Origin: Leifsonia sp. AK011
GTDB taxonomy: Bacteria > Actinomycetota > Actinomycetes > Actinomycetales > Microbacteriaceae
Length of the DNA stretch: 64,000 nt
Assembly: GCF_013410945.1 (NCBI RefSeq)
Contig: NZ_JACCCH010000001.1
Coordinates: 992,001-1,056,000, forward strand
Direction: 5' to 3'
Shown in pieces: positions 17,882-26,639 of this stretch. Position numbers and translations under genes: made by a program. Position 1 is the stretch's first letter. Every line of letters starts with the position of its first letter. The notes under the pieces are model-generated. The model was not told where the DNA came from and did no database searches. It worked only from the letters and a program-made list of their open reading frames with translations.

Positions 17882-18364
17882 ATGTTGTTTGAGGTCGGCG
17901 AGACTGTCGTTTATCCCCACCACGGTGCTGCAACTATCACTGAAGTGAAGAAGCGCATCATCAAGGGTGAGGAGAAGCTGTACCTCAAATTGAACGTGAC
18001 GCAGGGCGATCTCACCATCGAGGTTCCCGCCGAGAACGTCGACCTGGTCGGCGTTCGCGACGTCATCGGTCGCGAGGGTCTCGACAAGGTCTTCGAAGTT
18101 CTGCGCGCTCCCTTCACCGAGGAGCCCACCAACTGGAGCCGTCGCTACAAGGCGAACCTCGAGAAGCTCGCCTCGGGCGATGTCATCAAGGTTTCTGAGG
18201 TCGTCCGCGACCTGTGGCGCCGCGACCAGGACCGCGGTCTTTCCGCTGGCGAGAAGCGCATGCTCGCCAAGGCCCGCCAGATCCTCATCTCCGAGCTCGC
18301 GCTCGCCGAGAAGACCGACGAGGACAAGGCGTCGAGCGTGCTCGACGAGGTACTGGCCTCCTAA
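17882..18364 (+). CDS. carD: CarD family RNA polymerase-binding transcriptional regulator
   Basis: A 160-residue protein, close to the 162 residues of M. tuberculosis CarD. The N-terminal Tudor-like domain ([32 protein letters not shown]) binds the RNA polymerase beta subunit. The helical C-terminal domain ([20 protein letters not shown]) contains the Trp that wedges into the upstream edge of the promoter bubble in CarD structures. It stabilises open complexes, notably at rRNA promoters, and is essential in mycobacteria. The ATG at 17882 is chosen from its ribosome binding site and from family length; the longer open frame starting at 17858 has no ribosome binding site. Confidence 0.96.
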   Translation: MLFEVGETVVYPHHGAATITEVKKRIIKGEEKLYLKLNVTQGDLTIEVPAENVDLVGVRDVIGREGLDKVFEVLRAPFTEEPTNWSRRYKANLEKLASGDVIKVSEVVRDLWRRDQDRGLSAGEKRMLAKARQILISELALAEKTDEDKASSVLDEVLAS

Positions 18365-18382
18365 GCGCCATCGTTCTCGATG

Positions 18383-18403
18383 ACCACGTACCTATAACGT
18401 GGT
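18383..18403 (+). promoter_or_regulatory. ispDF leaderless promoter inside an inverted repeat
   Basis: TATAAC at 18393-18398 lies 8 nt before the ispDF ATG, so transcription would begin at or next to the start codon. The box sits in the loop of an inverted repeat ACCACGT (18383-18389) / ACGTGGT (18397-18403), which could be an operator. No repressor is identified. Confidence 0.5.
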
Positions 18404-18406
18404 CGT

Positions 18407-19537
18407 ATGACGTCCGTTGCCGTGATCATCGTTGCCGCAGGCTCGGGCACGCGGCTCGGTGCGTCTGAACCCAAGGCGTTCGTGGATGTCGCGGGCAGAA
18501 CCATGCTCGCGCATGCCGTCACCACGGTGCCTGCCGACGCGCAACTCGTCATCGTCGCGCCGGCAAGCCACGTTGATACCGCGCGATCCATCGCGCCCAC
18601 GGCCACCGTGGTGCCAGGGGCGGAGACACGTCAGGGATCTGTGGCTGCAGGCCTTGCGGTTCTCGAGCCGGGCATCCGTACGGTCCTTGTCCATGACGCA
18701 GCACGAGCATTCACGCCCGCGGAGGTGTTCGACCGCGTCGTCGACGCCGTCGAGGTGACGGGGGCTGGCGTCATCCCGGTGCTTCCCGTCGTCGACACGA
18801 TCAAGCGTGTCGACGGGTCAACCGTGCTGGAGACGGTCGACCGCAGTTCGCTCGCCCAGGTGCAGACACCCCAGGGCTTCCCGCGCGTCGAGCTCGAGCT
18901 CGCGTACGCAGCAGCAACCGACGACCACACCGACGACGCAGCACTGTTCGCTCGCGCCGGGGGAGCAGTCACCACAGTCGCGGGCGACGCGCGGTCGTTC
19001 AAGATCACGACGCCCGCCGACCTGCAGCGGGCGGAGAACGAACAGGGGGATGCCGTGTCCAGTGAACTGCGGACGGGCGTCGGAATTGACGTCCACGCCT
19101 ACGACGCGGCCGAGCCCCTCTGGCTCGGCGGACTGTACTGGCCAGACGAGGTCGGGCTCTCCGGTCACTCCGACGGCGATGCGATGTGCCACGCCATCTG
19201 CGACGCGCTGCTCTCCGCTGCGGGCCTCGGCGACATCGGAGGCAAGTTCGGCACCGACGACCCGCGCTTCGACGGTGCTCACGGTGACGTGTTCATCCGC
19301 GAGACCATCGCCTTCGTCGAGGGTGCGGGGTTCACCGTCAACAACGTCGCCGTGCAGCTCATCGCGAACGGCCCGCGGCTCGGAGCACGACGCACCGAGA
19401 TCGAGTCGCACCTCACGAGCCTCGTCGGCGCACCGGTGAGTGTCTCCGCCACCACGTCGGACGGCCTCGGCTTCACGGGCAAGGGCGAGGGCGTCGCGGT
19501 CATCGCGAACGCCCTCATCGCCAAAGTTGCGCAGTAG
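18407..19537 (+). CDS. ispDF: bifunctional 2-C-methyl-D-erythritol 4-phosphate cytidylyltransferase / 2-C-methyl-D-erythritol 2,4-cyclodiphosphate synthase
   Basis: A 376-residue fusion of two MEP-pathway enzymes for isoprenoid precursors. Residues 1-~215 are IspD: the nucleotide-binding loop AAGSGTRLG, HDAARAF, and the Thr/Lys region of QTPQGF. Residues ~225-376 are IspF: GIDVHAY (Asp and His zinc ligands), SDGDAMCHAICDALL, GDIGGKFG and the C-terminal TTSDGLGFTGKGEG. IspD makes CDP-methylerythritol; IspF cyclises the phosphorylated product to release CMP. The intervening step (IspE) is encoded elsewhere. M. tuberculosis has ispD and ispF as adjacent separate genes, so the fusion replaces that pair at the conserved locus. 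Confidence 0.96.
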   Translation: MTSVAVIIVAAGSGTRLGASEPKAFVDVAGRTMLAHAVTTVPADAQLVIVAPASHVDTARSIAPTATVVPGAETRQGSVAAGLAVLEPGIRTVLVHDAARAFTPAEVFDRVVDAVEVTGAGVIPVLPVVDTIKRVDGSTVLETVDRSSLAQVQTPQGFPRVELELAYAAATDDHTDDAALFARAGGAVTTVAGDARSFKITTPADLQRAENEQGDAVSSELRTGVGIDVHAYDAAEPLWLGGLYWPDEVGLSGHSDGDAMCHAICDALLSAAGLGDIGGKFGTDDPRFDGAHGDVFIRETIAFVEGAGFTVNNVAVQLIANGPRLGARRTEIESHLTSLVGAPVSVSATTSDGLGFTGKGEGVAVIANALIAKVAQ

Positions 19538-19540
19538 CAC

Positions 19541-20076
19541 GGCCGGGGTTTCGATACGCGCCTGCGGCGCTACTCAACCAACAGGGTGGGCGGGGCTGGT
19601 CTCTGGGGGTTGAGTAGCCCGCGACGCGGGCGTATCGAAACCTCACCGACGTGGTACACGGTCCGCTACGCCGACGGGGCGGGGTTTCGATACGCGCCTG
19701 CGGCGCTACTCAACCAACAGGGTGGGCGGGGCTGGTCTCTGGGGGTTGAGTAGCCTGCGAAGCGGGCGTATCGAAACCTCACCGACGTGGTACACGGTCC
19801 GCTGCGCCGAGGGGGCGGGGGTTTCGATACGCGCCTGCGGCGCTACTCAACCAACAAGGTGGGCGGGGCTGGTCTCTGGTGGTTGAGTAGCCCGCGACGC
19901 GGGCGTATCGAAACCTCACCGACGTGGTACGCCGTCCGCTGCGCCGAGGGGGCGGGGTTTCGATACGCGCCTGCGGCGCTACTCAACCAACAAGGTGGGG
20001 GGCTGGTCTCTGGGGGTTGAGTAGCCCGCGACGCGGGCGTATCGAAACCTCACCGACGTGGTACACGGTCCGCTAC
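19541..20076. repeat. four tandem ~136-bp units, each a pair of inverted REP-like elements
   Basis: The unit recurs with periods 136, 137 and 136 nt (TTTCGAT at 19549, 19685, 19822 and 19958). Each unit holds GGTTTCGATACGCGCCTGCG to CTACTCAACC, a ~30-nt spacer GGTGGGCGGGGCTGGTCTCT, then the reverse element GGTTGAGTAGCCCGCGACGC to ATCGAAACC and a tail CTCACCGACGTGGTA. Copies are nearly identical, which points to recent amplification or homogenisation. The whole 592-bp gap between ispDF and cysS is this array; it contains no believable gene. Confidence 0.93.
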
Positions 20077-20117
20077 CCACAAGCACCCCGTCAAGGGTGC
20101 CGGCACCGCGCCCTGAC

Positions 20118-20123
20118 TAGAAT
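20118..20123 (+). promoter_or_regulatory. cysS -10 box, leaderless start
   Basis: TAGAAT lies 6 nt before the GTG start of cysS and no ribosome binding site is present. This spacing places the transcription start at or near the GTG. It gives cysS its own promoter downstream of the repeat array. Confidence 0.55.
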
Positions 20124-20129
20124 TACCCG

Positions 20130-21542
20130 GTGACCGTACGCCTCTATGATTCCCGCGCCCAGGCCGTGGTGGACTTCGTTCCCCTCGAGCCCGGAAAGGC
20201 GAGCCTCTACGTGTGCGGTCCCACCGTGCAGTCCTCGCCGCACATCGGCCACCTGCGCTCGGCCCTCGTCTACGACCTCTGGCGCCGCTGGCTGAACTAC
20301 CGCTCGTACGACGTCACGCTCGTGCGCAACGTCACCGACATCGACGACAAGGTGCTCGTCAACGCGACAGAGTCCGAACCGTGGTGGGCCCTGGCCTACC
20401 GGATCGAGCTCGAGTTCTCCGCGGGCTATGCGGCACTCGGCATCCTTCCCCCCACCTACGAACCGCGGGCGACGGCGAGTGTTCCGCAGATGGTGGCCAT
20501 GATTGAGTGCCTCATCGAGCGCGGTCACGCCTACCCCGCCCCGGATGCCTCGGGCGACGTGTACTTCGACACTGCATCCTGGCCGTCCTACGGTGAGCTC
20601 ACGCGACAGAAGCCCGACGACATGGTCGCCGCCACCGACGCGGACCCACGTGGCAAGAAGGATCCGCGCGACTTCGCGCTCTGGAAGGGTACGAAGCCGG
20701 GCGAACCGTCGACAGCGAGCTGGGCATCCCCCTGGGGCGATGGCCGACCCGGGTGGCACATCGAATGCTCCGCCATGTCGAGACGCTACCTCGGCCCGGC
20801 ATTCGACATCCACGGCGGCGGCCTCGACCTGCGGTTCCCGCACCACGAGAACGAGCTGGCCCAGACGACCGCAGCCGGTGACGCCTTCGCGAGCTACTGG
20901 GTGCACAACGGTCTCGTGAATGTGAACGGCCAGAAGATGTCGAAGTCGCTCGGCAACTCGCTCTTCGCAGCGGAGTTCCTCGGCATGGCCCGCCCGATCG
21001 CGGTGCGCTACTACCTGGGCACCGCACACTACCGCTCGACGATCGACTACCACGACGGCGCACTGCTCGAGGCGGAGGCCGCGGTCGATCGCATCGAGGC
21101 GTTCCTGACCCGCGTCGATCGCCGCCTCGAGGGCACGCGCTACTCCGGGTCCGGCGTCGAGCAGGTGCCGGCCGAGTTCGCCGACGCCATGGACGACGAC
21201 CTCTCCGTGCCGCAGGCGATCGCCGTGCTGCACGACACGATTCGGGCCGGAAACACCGCCCTCGACGGCGAGGACCTCGCGGCCGCGGCATCCGCTCGCG
21301 GTGCAGTCCTCGCGATGACCGAGATCCTCGGTATCAACCCCCTGTCTCCGATGTGGCGAGGGGATGCCTCGGCTCCCGCCGAGCGCGCGCTCGCCAGCCT
21401 CGTCGACTCCCTCATCGCCGACCGCAACGCAGCGCGGTCGGCCAAGGACTTTGCCACGGCGGATCGCATCCGTGACGAACTCGCCGCGGCCGGCATCTCG
21501 GTCGAGGACGGCGCCGGCGCGACCCAATGGAGCCTCACATGA
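20130..21542 (+). CDS. cysS: cysteine--tRNA ligase
   Basis: A 470-residue class I aminoacyl-tRNA synthetase that charges tRNA-Cys. It has the zinc-site CGPT near residue 28, the HIGH motif in [19 protein letters not shown] and HHENELAQ with the remaining zinc ligands, and the KMSKS loop as KMSKSLGNS. The C-terminal helical tRNA-binding region ([17 protein letters not shown]) separates it from the shorter mycothiol ligase MshC. The next gene, rlmB, overlaps its stop codon by 4 nt, so they form an operon, as in mycobacteria. Confidence 0.97.
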   Translation: MTVRLYDSRAQAVVDFVPLEPGKASLYVCGPTVQSSPHIGHLRSALVYDLWRRWLNYRSYDVTLVRNVTDIDDKVLVNATESEPWWALAYRIELEFSAGYAALGILPPTYEPRATASVPQMVAMIECLIERGHAYPAPDASGDVYFDTASWPSYGELTRQKPDDMVAATDADPRGKKDPRDFALWKGTKPGEPSTASWASPWGDGRPGWHIECSAMSRRYLGPAFDIHGGGLDLRFPHHENELAQTTAAGDAFASYWVHNGLVNVNGQKMSKSLGNSLFAAEFLGMARPIAVRYYLGTAHYRSTIDYHDGALLEAEAAVDRIEAFLTRVDRRLEGTRYSGSGVEQVPAEFADAMDDDLSVPQAIAVLHDTIRAGNTALDGEDLAAAASARGAVLAMTEILGINPLSPMWRGDASAPAERALASLVDSLIADRNAARSAKDFATADRIRDELAAAGISVEDGAGATQWSLT

Positions 21543-22537
21543 AGAACCCCGGAAACAAGCCGCGTGCCGGCGCAGTCCGCAAGAGCCGAAAGGGACCACA
21601 GGTCGGTTCCGGCGGCCAGGGCCGACAAGCACTGGAGGGGCGCAAGCCCACGCCCAAGGCGGAGGATCGGCCGTACCATCCCGCTGGCAAGCGCAAGGCA
21701 GCCCAGGAGCGCTACGAGGCAGCAGGCGGAAAGCGCACAGGCAAGGCGCCCCAGCAGGCCAACCGCACGCCCAAGCGGAGCAATACCGACGACTCGGAGC
21801 TCGTGACCGGCCGCAACTCGATCCTTGAGGCGCTGCGCGCGCGGATCCCCGCGTCCACCCTCTACATCGCGGCCCGCATCGAGTTCGATGACCGCGTGAA
21901 GGAGATCCTGAGCATGGCCACGGGTCGTGGCATCCCCGTGCTCGAGGTCATGCGACCGGAGCTCGACCGCCTCACGGGTGCCGACTCGGTGCACCAGGGC
22001 CTCGCGCTCAAGGTGCCCGCGTACGAGTACGCGCACCCCGTCGACCTGCTCGAGAAGACGATCTCGCGCGGCAAGGTGCCGTTGTTTGTCGCGCTGGACG
22101 GCATCACCGACCCGCGCAACCTTGGGGCGATCATCCGCTCGACGGCTGCCTTCGGTGGCCAGGGCGTGATCGTGCCGCAGCGCCGCTCGGTGGGTATGAC
22201 CGCCTCGGCGTGGAAGACCTCCGCGGGTGCAGCAGCGCGTACACCCGTTGCCATGGCCGCGAACCTCAACCAGACCATCAAGGCCTTCAAGGAGCGCGGC
22301 GTGTTTGTGCTCGGCCTCGATGGCGGTGGGGATGTCTCGCTGCCGCAGCTGGCCCTCGCGAAGGAGCCCGTGCTCATCGTTGTCGGCAGCGAGGGCAAGG
22401 GTCTTTCGCGCCTCGTCACCGAGAACTGCGACGCGGTCGTCTCGATCCCGATCAGCGCGTCCACGGAGTCGCTCAACGCCGGTATCGCGGCGAGCGTGAC
22501 CCTCTACGAGATCGCGAAGCTCCGCGCCGGCAACTAG
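21539..22537 (+). CDS. rlmB: 23S rRNA 2'-O-ribose methyltransferase, RlmB/TrmH (SpoU) family
   Basis: A 332-residue SAM-dependent RNA methyltransferase predicted to modify the peptidyl-transferase-region guanosine of 23S rRNA. ATG at 21539 overlaps the cysS stop (ATGA), with GGAG a few bases upstream; an in-frame ATG at 21527 is possible. The first ~85 residues are a basic, Lys/Arg-rich disordered extension typical of actinobacterial members. Then come the substrate-binding domain (ELVTGRNSILEALRA) and the knotted SPOUT domain with motif 1 DPRNLGAIIRS, motif 2 VGSEGKGLSRL and motif 3 IPISASTESLNAGIA. Confidence 0.94.
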   Translation: MKNPGNKPRAGAVRKSRKGPQVGSGGQGRQALEGRKPTPKAEDRPYHPAGKRKAAQERYEAAGGKRTGKAPQQANRTPKRSNTDDSELVTGRNSILEALRARIPASTLYIAARIEFDDRVKEILSMATGRGIPVLEVMRPELDRLTGADSVHQGLALKVPAYEYAHPVDLLEKTISRGKVPLFVALDGITDPRNLGAIIRSTAAFGGQGVIVPQRRSVGMTASAWKTSAGAAARTPVAMAANLNQTIKAFKERGVFVLGLDGGGDVSLPQLALAKEPVLIVVGSEGKGLSRLVTENCDAVVSIPISASTESLNAGIAASVTLYEIAKLRAGN

Positions 22538-22574
22538 GTCGCAGTGCGGCCCCGCATCCGGGTTTCTTCTCGCT

Positions 22575-22666
22575 TCTCCGGAGCTTTGTGCTCTTCTCCG
22601 GAGGTTCGGCGCCCAGCTCCCTGCTTTTGGGTTACCAGTGTGACTGGAGGCCGAAAGCTCCGGAGA
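22575..22666. terminator. inverted repeat between convergent rlmB and the reductase gene
   Basis: TCTCCGGAGCTTT (22575-22587) is repeated in inverse as AAAGCTCCGGAGA (22654-22666), separated by 66 nt; a third partial copy TCTCCGGAG lies inside at about 22594. The long loop makes a simple terminator doubtful, but the site lies exactly where two convergent transcripts would end. Confidence 0.4.
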
Positions 22667-22708
22667 AAAGTGCGTGGTCTGCGGGGGTGGGCTAGAGCCC
22701 AGTCGTGA

Positions 22709-23725
22709 CTACAGCCCGAGCAGCAGGTCGAGGTTGCGTGGGCTGCGCTCGAGCGTGCCCGCCTCGATCTGCCGGGCGAGGGCGACCGTGTGCGCATTGT
22801 GCGGGGCGGTCTCGCCCACCCGCGCAAGCACCTCCACGACGAGGCCGTTGACCTCGTCGACCTCACCGCGACGGCCCTTCATCCAGTCCTGGAGAACTGT
22901 CGTCCGAGTGTCGGGCAGCGAGTACTTGTCGAGCACCTCGCCGAGGAGGTCCTGGGCGTACTGCTCCGGGCCGGTCACTTGGGTCTCCGTGAGTCCGAAG
23001 ATGGGCACGAGCCGGGAGCCGTCGGCAATGGCGGCACGAGCCGCCTCCTTGCCGCACTCGATCATGAACTCGTGGACACCCGGCATCCGCACCGCCTCGG
23101 CGAGGGGAACATCGAGGATGGCGGAGGGCACGAGCTCACCGGCGTTGGCGACGAGCTTCATCCACTTGGAGGAGCGGATGTCCGCGGAGATCTCGACGGT
23201 TCCCGCGTGTCCCAGTGCCGCCTGCACCTCGAGCTCTCGGCCCCGAGCGGCGTCATCGTAGGCACCCACCGCGAACCACGAGTTGGCCACCTCGGTCTGC
23301 CGGTTGACGATGCCGGGCTCGAACATGTTCGAGGCCATCTCGATGACGGCGCCGATGGTGCGCTCAGGCCCCACGATGGAGGCGACGTCGTCGATGGACA
23401 TGCCGTTCTGCAGTCCGACAACCAGGCCGTCCGGCGCGAGGAGCGGCTTGATGAGTTCGACGGCCCAGCGGGTGTCGTAGGCCTTGACGAGGAGGAACAC
23501 GAGGTCGAAAGGGTCACGCAGCGTCGCGACCTCGGCCAGGTGGAAGGCCCGCACCGGTGTCACCTCGGTGTGGCTCGGGAACCGCACCTCGATGCCGCGC
23601 TCTCGCATGGCCTCGACGTGCGCCGGCCACTGCTCGATGAAGGTCACGTCGAGCCCTGCCCGAGTGAGGTCTGCGCCGATGCCTGCGCCCTGGGCGCCCG
23701 TTCCGACGAATGCGATCCTGGTCAT
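22709..23725 (-). CDS. ketopantoate reductase (PanE/ApbA) family protein, copy 1
   Basis: A 338-residue NAD(P)-dependent reductase. It has an N-terminal Rossmann fold (RIAFVGTGAQGAGIG), the middle motif LLVKAYDTRWA (a Lys typical of PanE), LQNGMS, and the C-terminal helical domain with SSKWMKLVANAGEL, where the catalytic Lys lies. It is longer than biosynthetic PanE (~300 residues) and paralogous to the next gene upstream, only 13 nt away on the same strand. It stands at the edge of a catabolic gene island, so reduction or oxidation of a 2-hydroxy/2-oxo acid intermediate is more likely than pantothenate synthesis. Substrate unknown. Confidence 0.85.
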   Translation of the reverse strand: MTRIAFVGTGAQGAGIGADLTRAGLDVTFIEQWPAHVEAMRERGIEVRFPSHTEVTPVRAFHLAEVATLRDPFDLVFLLVKAYDTRWAVELIKPLLAPDGLVVGLQNGMSIDDVASIVGPERTIGAVIEMASNMFEPGIVNRQTEVANSWFAVGAYDDAARGRELEVQAALGHAGTVEISADIRSSKWMKLVANAGELVPSAILDVPLAEAVRMPGVHEFMIECGKEAARAAIADGSRLVPIFGLTETQVTGPEQYAQDLLGEVLDKYSLPDTRTTVLQDWMKGRRGEVDEVNGLVVEVLARVGETAPHNAHTVALARQIEAGTLERSPRNLDLLLGL

Positions 23726-23738
23726 GTCTCTCCTGGGG

Positions 23739-24758
23739 TCAGCCGAGCGCGCGGCGCAGGTCGGCGATGTTCTCGGGCGAGGGGGTGACCTCGCCCTGTT
23801 CGATGCGGTGGGCGAGGGCGACGACCGCTGCGTTCATCGGGGTCGGGACGCCGAGTCGAGCGCCCTCCGACACGACGGTGCCGTTGATGTCGTCGACCTC
23901 GCTGTGACGCGATTTCGTCCAGTCCTGCAGAACGGTGGTGGTGGCGCCCGGCAGCACGAAGGCGCGATAGAGGGTGTCGAGCAGTGTCTCGACGACCTCA
24001 TCGGGCCGTGAGACGTCGTCGGCGGTGAGCCCGAAGATGGGGAGCACGGGATGCCCGAGCGCCCGCCCCACGTCGAGTGCTTCCTGCCCGGCCGCGAGCA
24101 TGATCTCGCGCATGCCGTCCACGCCGATCGCGTCTGCCATGGGAAGGCCGAGACTCGCGGTGGGCACGAGCACGGTCGCGTTGCTCACGAGCTTCATCCA
24201 CTTGGTCGCCTGGATGTCGTCGACGATGGACACGGTGCCGGAGTGGCGCAGCAGGGTCGCGACATCCTCCTGGCGGTCGACGGGTCCGCCGGGGAGAGCA
24301 CCCACGGCGAACCAGGAGCGATCGGGGCCGGAGTGCCGGGTCACGCGACCAGGGTCGGTCATCGTGGACGAGATCTCGATGACGGTGCCCATGGTGCGGT
24401 CGACACCCACAACATCGGCGATGGCCTGCGTCGACATCCCGTTCTGGACACCGGCCACGATGCCGTCGTCGGCGAGGTAGGGCTCGATGAGCTGGGTGGC
24501 CCACCGCGAGTCGTAGGCCTTCATGAGCAGGAGCACGATGTCGAACTTCTGCTTGAGCGTGGCGACCTCACAGAGGTGCATCGTGCGCGGGCGCACGTGC
24601 AGCTCGCTGTCGGGCATCCGGATGGTGAGTCCGTCGGTGCGCATCGCCTCGACGTGGGCCGGCCACTGCTCGATGAGAGTCACGTCGGCTCCCGCGTGCG
24701 TGAGGTCGGCGCCGATCGAGGCTCCATTGGCCCCGGAACCGAGTACAGCGATTCGCAT
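23739..24758 (-). CDS. ketopantoate reductase (PanE/ApbA) family protein, copy 2
   Basis: A 339-residue paralogue of the downstream gene: Rossmann motif RIAVLGSGANGASIG, LLMKAYDSRWA, VQNGMST and the C-terminal ATKWMKLVSNATVL with the probable catalytic Lys. First gene of a two-gene minus-strand unit that is divergent from the first amidohydrolase gene across a 129-bp gap. Two neighbouring copies could form a heterodimer or act on two successive substrates (inference). In biochemistry the family reduces 2-dehydropantoate with NADPH. Confidence 0.86.
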   Translation of the reverse strand: MRIAVLGSGANGASIGADLTHAGADVTLIEQWPAHVEAMRTDGLTIRMPDSELHVRPRTMHLCEVATLKQKFDIVLLLMKAYDSRWATQLIEPYLADDGIVAGVQNGMSTQAIADVVGVDRTMGTVIEISSTMTDPGRVTRHSGPDRSWFAVGALPGGPVDRQEDVATLLRHSGTVSIVDDIQATKWMKLVSNATVLVPTASLGLPMADAIGVDGMREIMLAAGQEALDVGRALGHPVLPIFGLTADDVSRPDEVVETLLDTLYRAFVLPGATTTVLQDWTKSRHSEVDDINGTVVSEGARLGVPTPMNAAVVALAHRIEQGEVTPSPENIADLRRALG

Positions 24759-24793
24759 CCCAACTCCTTCGTTCTGGATGTACGGAACTACAG

Positions 24794-24819
24794 CCTAGAT
24801 GAACACTTTGTGCTCTAGG
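24794..24819. promoter_or_regulatory. inverted repeat in the divergent control region of the catabolic island
   Basis: CCTAGA (24794-24799) and TCTAGG (24814-24819) are separated by 14 nt, between the reductase pair and the first amidohydrolase gene. CCTAGAT also appears, in reverse, within the control region of the E1 dehydrogenase gene (42130s), so the site may be shared regulation. The amidohydrolase ATG has AGGAG 6-10 nt upstream. Confidence 0.35.
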
Positions 24820-24887
24820 ACTTGTCATTCTGCCATTTCAGCGGCAGAGTGTGAATCGTCACTGAACATTCTCAACGAGGAGAACAG

Positions 24888-26321
24888 ATGAGCGCTATCA
24901 CGCCAACGCCGGAGGACTTCACGCCCGGCAGGCCCGTCGTCTTCCGAAACGGCATCGTCATCACCGTCGACACCCCAGGCGTCCTCCCGAAGGCCGATGT
25001 TCTGGTCGTCGGAGACACGATCGAAGCGGTCGGGCCCGATCTCGCCGTGCCAGAGGGCACACTCGAGGTCGATGCATCCGGCGGCATCCTGATGCCCGGC
25101 ATGATCGACACCCACCGCCACATGTGGCAGACGGCACTGCGCGGCTACGGCGGCGACTGGGCCCTCAGCCAGTACTTCGTCTTCTACTACCTGCAGCACG
25201 GCGAGGTCTTCCGTCCGGAGGACATCTACGCCGGCAACCTCCTGAGCGCCCTCGAGTCGGTCGACACGGGCGTCACGACGACCCTCGACTGGTCGCACGC
25301 GCTTCGAACGCCGGAGTACGCGGATGCCGCGCTCCAGGCCTTCGACGAGATCCCGGGCCGTTTCGTGCTCGGCTACGGCAACTACCTCGGAGCACCGTGG
25401 GAGTGGACCGCGGACCCGGCGTTCCGCGCGTGGATCGAGAAGTTCCCCCGCACCGATCGCGTGGGGCTCCAGATCGCCTTCGACGTGCCCGACTCGGAGG
25501 ACTTCCCCGAGCTCGCGGCCTTCCAGTACGCACGGGACAACGGCATCCGCGTCACGACCCACGCCGGAGTGTGGGGCGCGACGACCGACGTCGGTCTCGA
25601 CAACATGTACAGGGCGGGCGTCATGACCGACCAGCTCACGTACGTGCACTCCGCGAGTCTCAGCGCTGACAGTTATCACAAGATCGCGGCGACCGGCGGG
25701 ACTGTCTCCGTCGCGACCGAGAGCGAGCAGAGCGCTGGCCAGGGCTACCCCTCGACGTGGGAGATCCGCAAGTACGGCATCCCGGCATCCCTCTCGATGG
25801 ACACGAGCGTGTGGTGGAGTGCCGACTACTTCTCGGCGATGCGCGCGACGCTGAGCTCCGACCGGTCCCGCGACCACCTCGAGGCGCACCGCGTGGGGGA
25901 GACGGTCAACGTCAACCGCATGCGTGCGGAGGACGTGATCTGGATGGCGACCATGGGCGGTGCCAAGTCCCTCGGCATGGAGGACAAGATCGGTTCGATC
26001 ACGCCGGGCAAGAAGGCCGATCTCCTCCTGATCAAGAACGACGAGTCACCAGCCATGACGCCCATCCTGAACCCGACCGCCCACGTGGTGTACCAGGCGG
26101 GAACCGCCGACATCCACACCGTCGTGATCGACGGCCGCGTCGTCAAGTACGACGGCAAGCGCATCGGACTCGACCTCGCTCCCGTGCGGGACACGGTCGC
26201 GAAGTCCGTCGAGTACGTGCGCAGCCAGCTCGGCGAACAGGCCTGGGAGGAGGGGATGCATCCGCCCCTCAACCCCGACGAGCCCATCGACAACCCCTAC
26301 CAGTACACCGAGGACGACTGA
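24888..26321 (+). CDS. amidohydrolase superfamily protein (TRZ/ATZ-like), paralogue 1
   Basis: A 477-residue metal-dependent hydrolase. Metal ligands of the subtype III active site are visible: H76-R-H78 in MIDTHRHMW, H225 in TTHAGVWG, H254 in TYVHSASL and D305 in SLSMDTSV. The Glu of the HxxE motif used by deaminases and chlorohydrolases is absent (H225-A-G-V). A small composite beta-domain is formed by the N-terminus (NGIVITVDTPG) and the C-terminus (SITPGKKADLLLI, VVIDGRVVKYDG). It is followed after 6 nt by the Dabb gene. One of three related amidohydrolases within 6 kb, presumably acting on one compound or successive intermediates. Substrate unknown. Confidence 0.87.
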   Translation: MSAITPTPEDFTPGRPVVFRNGIVITVDTPGVLPKADVLVVGDTIEAVGPDLAVPEGTLEVDASGGILMPGMIDTHRHMWQTALRGYGGDWALSQYFVFYYLQHGEVFRPEDIYAGNLLSALESVDTGVTTTLDWSHALRTPEYADAALQAFDEIPGRFVLGYGNYLGAPWEWTADPAFRAWIEKFPRTDRVGLQIAFDVPDSEDFPELAAFQYARDNGIRVTTHAGVWGATTDVGLDNMYRAGVMTDQLTYVHSASLSADSYHKIAATGGTVSVATESEQSAGQGYPSTWEIRKYGIPASLSMDTSVWWSADYFSAMRATLSSDRSRDHLEAHRVGETVNVNRMRAEDVIWMATMGGAKSLGMEDKIGSITPGKKADLLLIKNDESPAMTPILNPTAHVVYQAGTADIHTVVIDGRVVKYDGKRIGLDLAPVRDTVAKSVEYVRSQLGEQAWEEGMHPPLNPDEPIDNPYQYTEDD

Positions 26322-26327
26322 GCACCG

Positions 26328-26639
26328 ATGATCCTGCACCTCGCGACCTTCCGTTGGAAGGATGACGTGACCGCGGCCGATGTGGCCGATCTGACCGAAG
26401 CACTGCGCGACATGGCGGTGGGCATCCCAGAACTGAGTTCCTATGTCTGCGGCGAGAGCCTCGGCCTGCGTCCCGGCGGTGCCGACTTCGGTGTCGCCGC
26501 GATCGTCGCGGACGAGCCCGCCCTCTCGGCGTACCTCGATTCGCCGGCGCACGCTGCGGTGTACGAGCGGCTGCTCGGCCGGATGATCGCCGAGCGCGCG
26601 GCGGTGCAGCTCCCGGTCGAGTCGAGCGCGTGGCTGTGA
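26328..26639 (+). CDS. Dabb (stress-responsive alpha/beta barrel) domain protein
   Basis: A 103-residue single-domain protein that matches the dimeric ferredoxin-like Dabb fold: it opens MILHLATFRWKDDV, has a central VGIPELSSYVCGES and the helix SPAHAAVYERL. Family members are dimers of small barrels, some acting as cyclases or monooxygenases, most uncharacterised. Located between an amidohydrolase and a dehydrogenase with which it overlaps (TGATG), so it is co-translated with them and may handle a reactive intermediate (inference). Confidence 0.8.
   Translation: MILHLATFRWKDDVTAADVADLTEALRDMAVGIPELSSYVCGESLGLRPGGADFGVAAIVADEPALSAYLDSPAHAAVYERLLGRMIAERAAVQLPVESSAWL

Noticed and set aside
19787-20133. 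Overlapping short ORFs in the repeat array
   Set aside because: They consist of repeated units translated in different frames and have no start signals.
20130-21542. MshC (mycothiol cysteine ligase) instead of CysS
   Set aside because: Length of 470 residues and presence of the C-terminal tRNA-binding region favour CysS; linkage to rlmB matches cysS loci.
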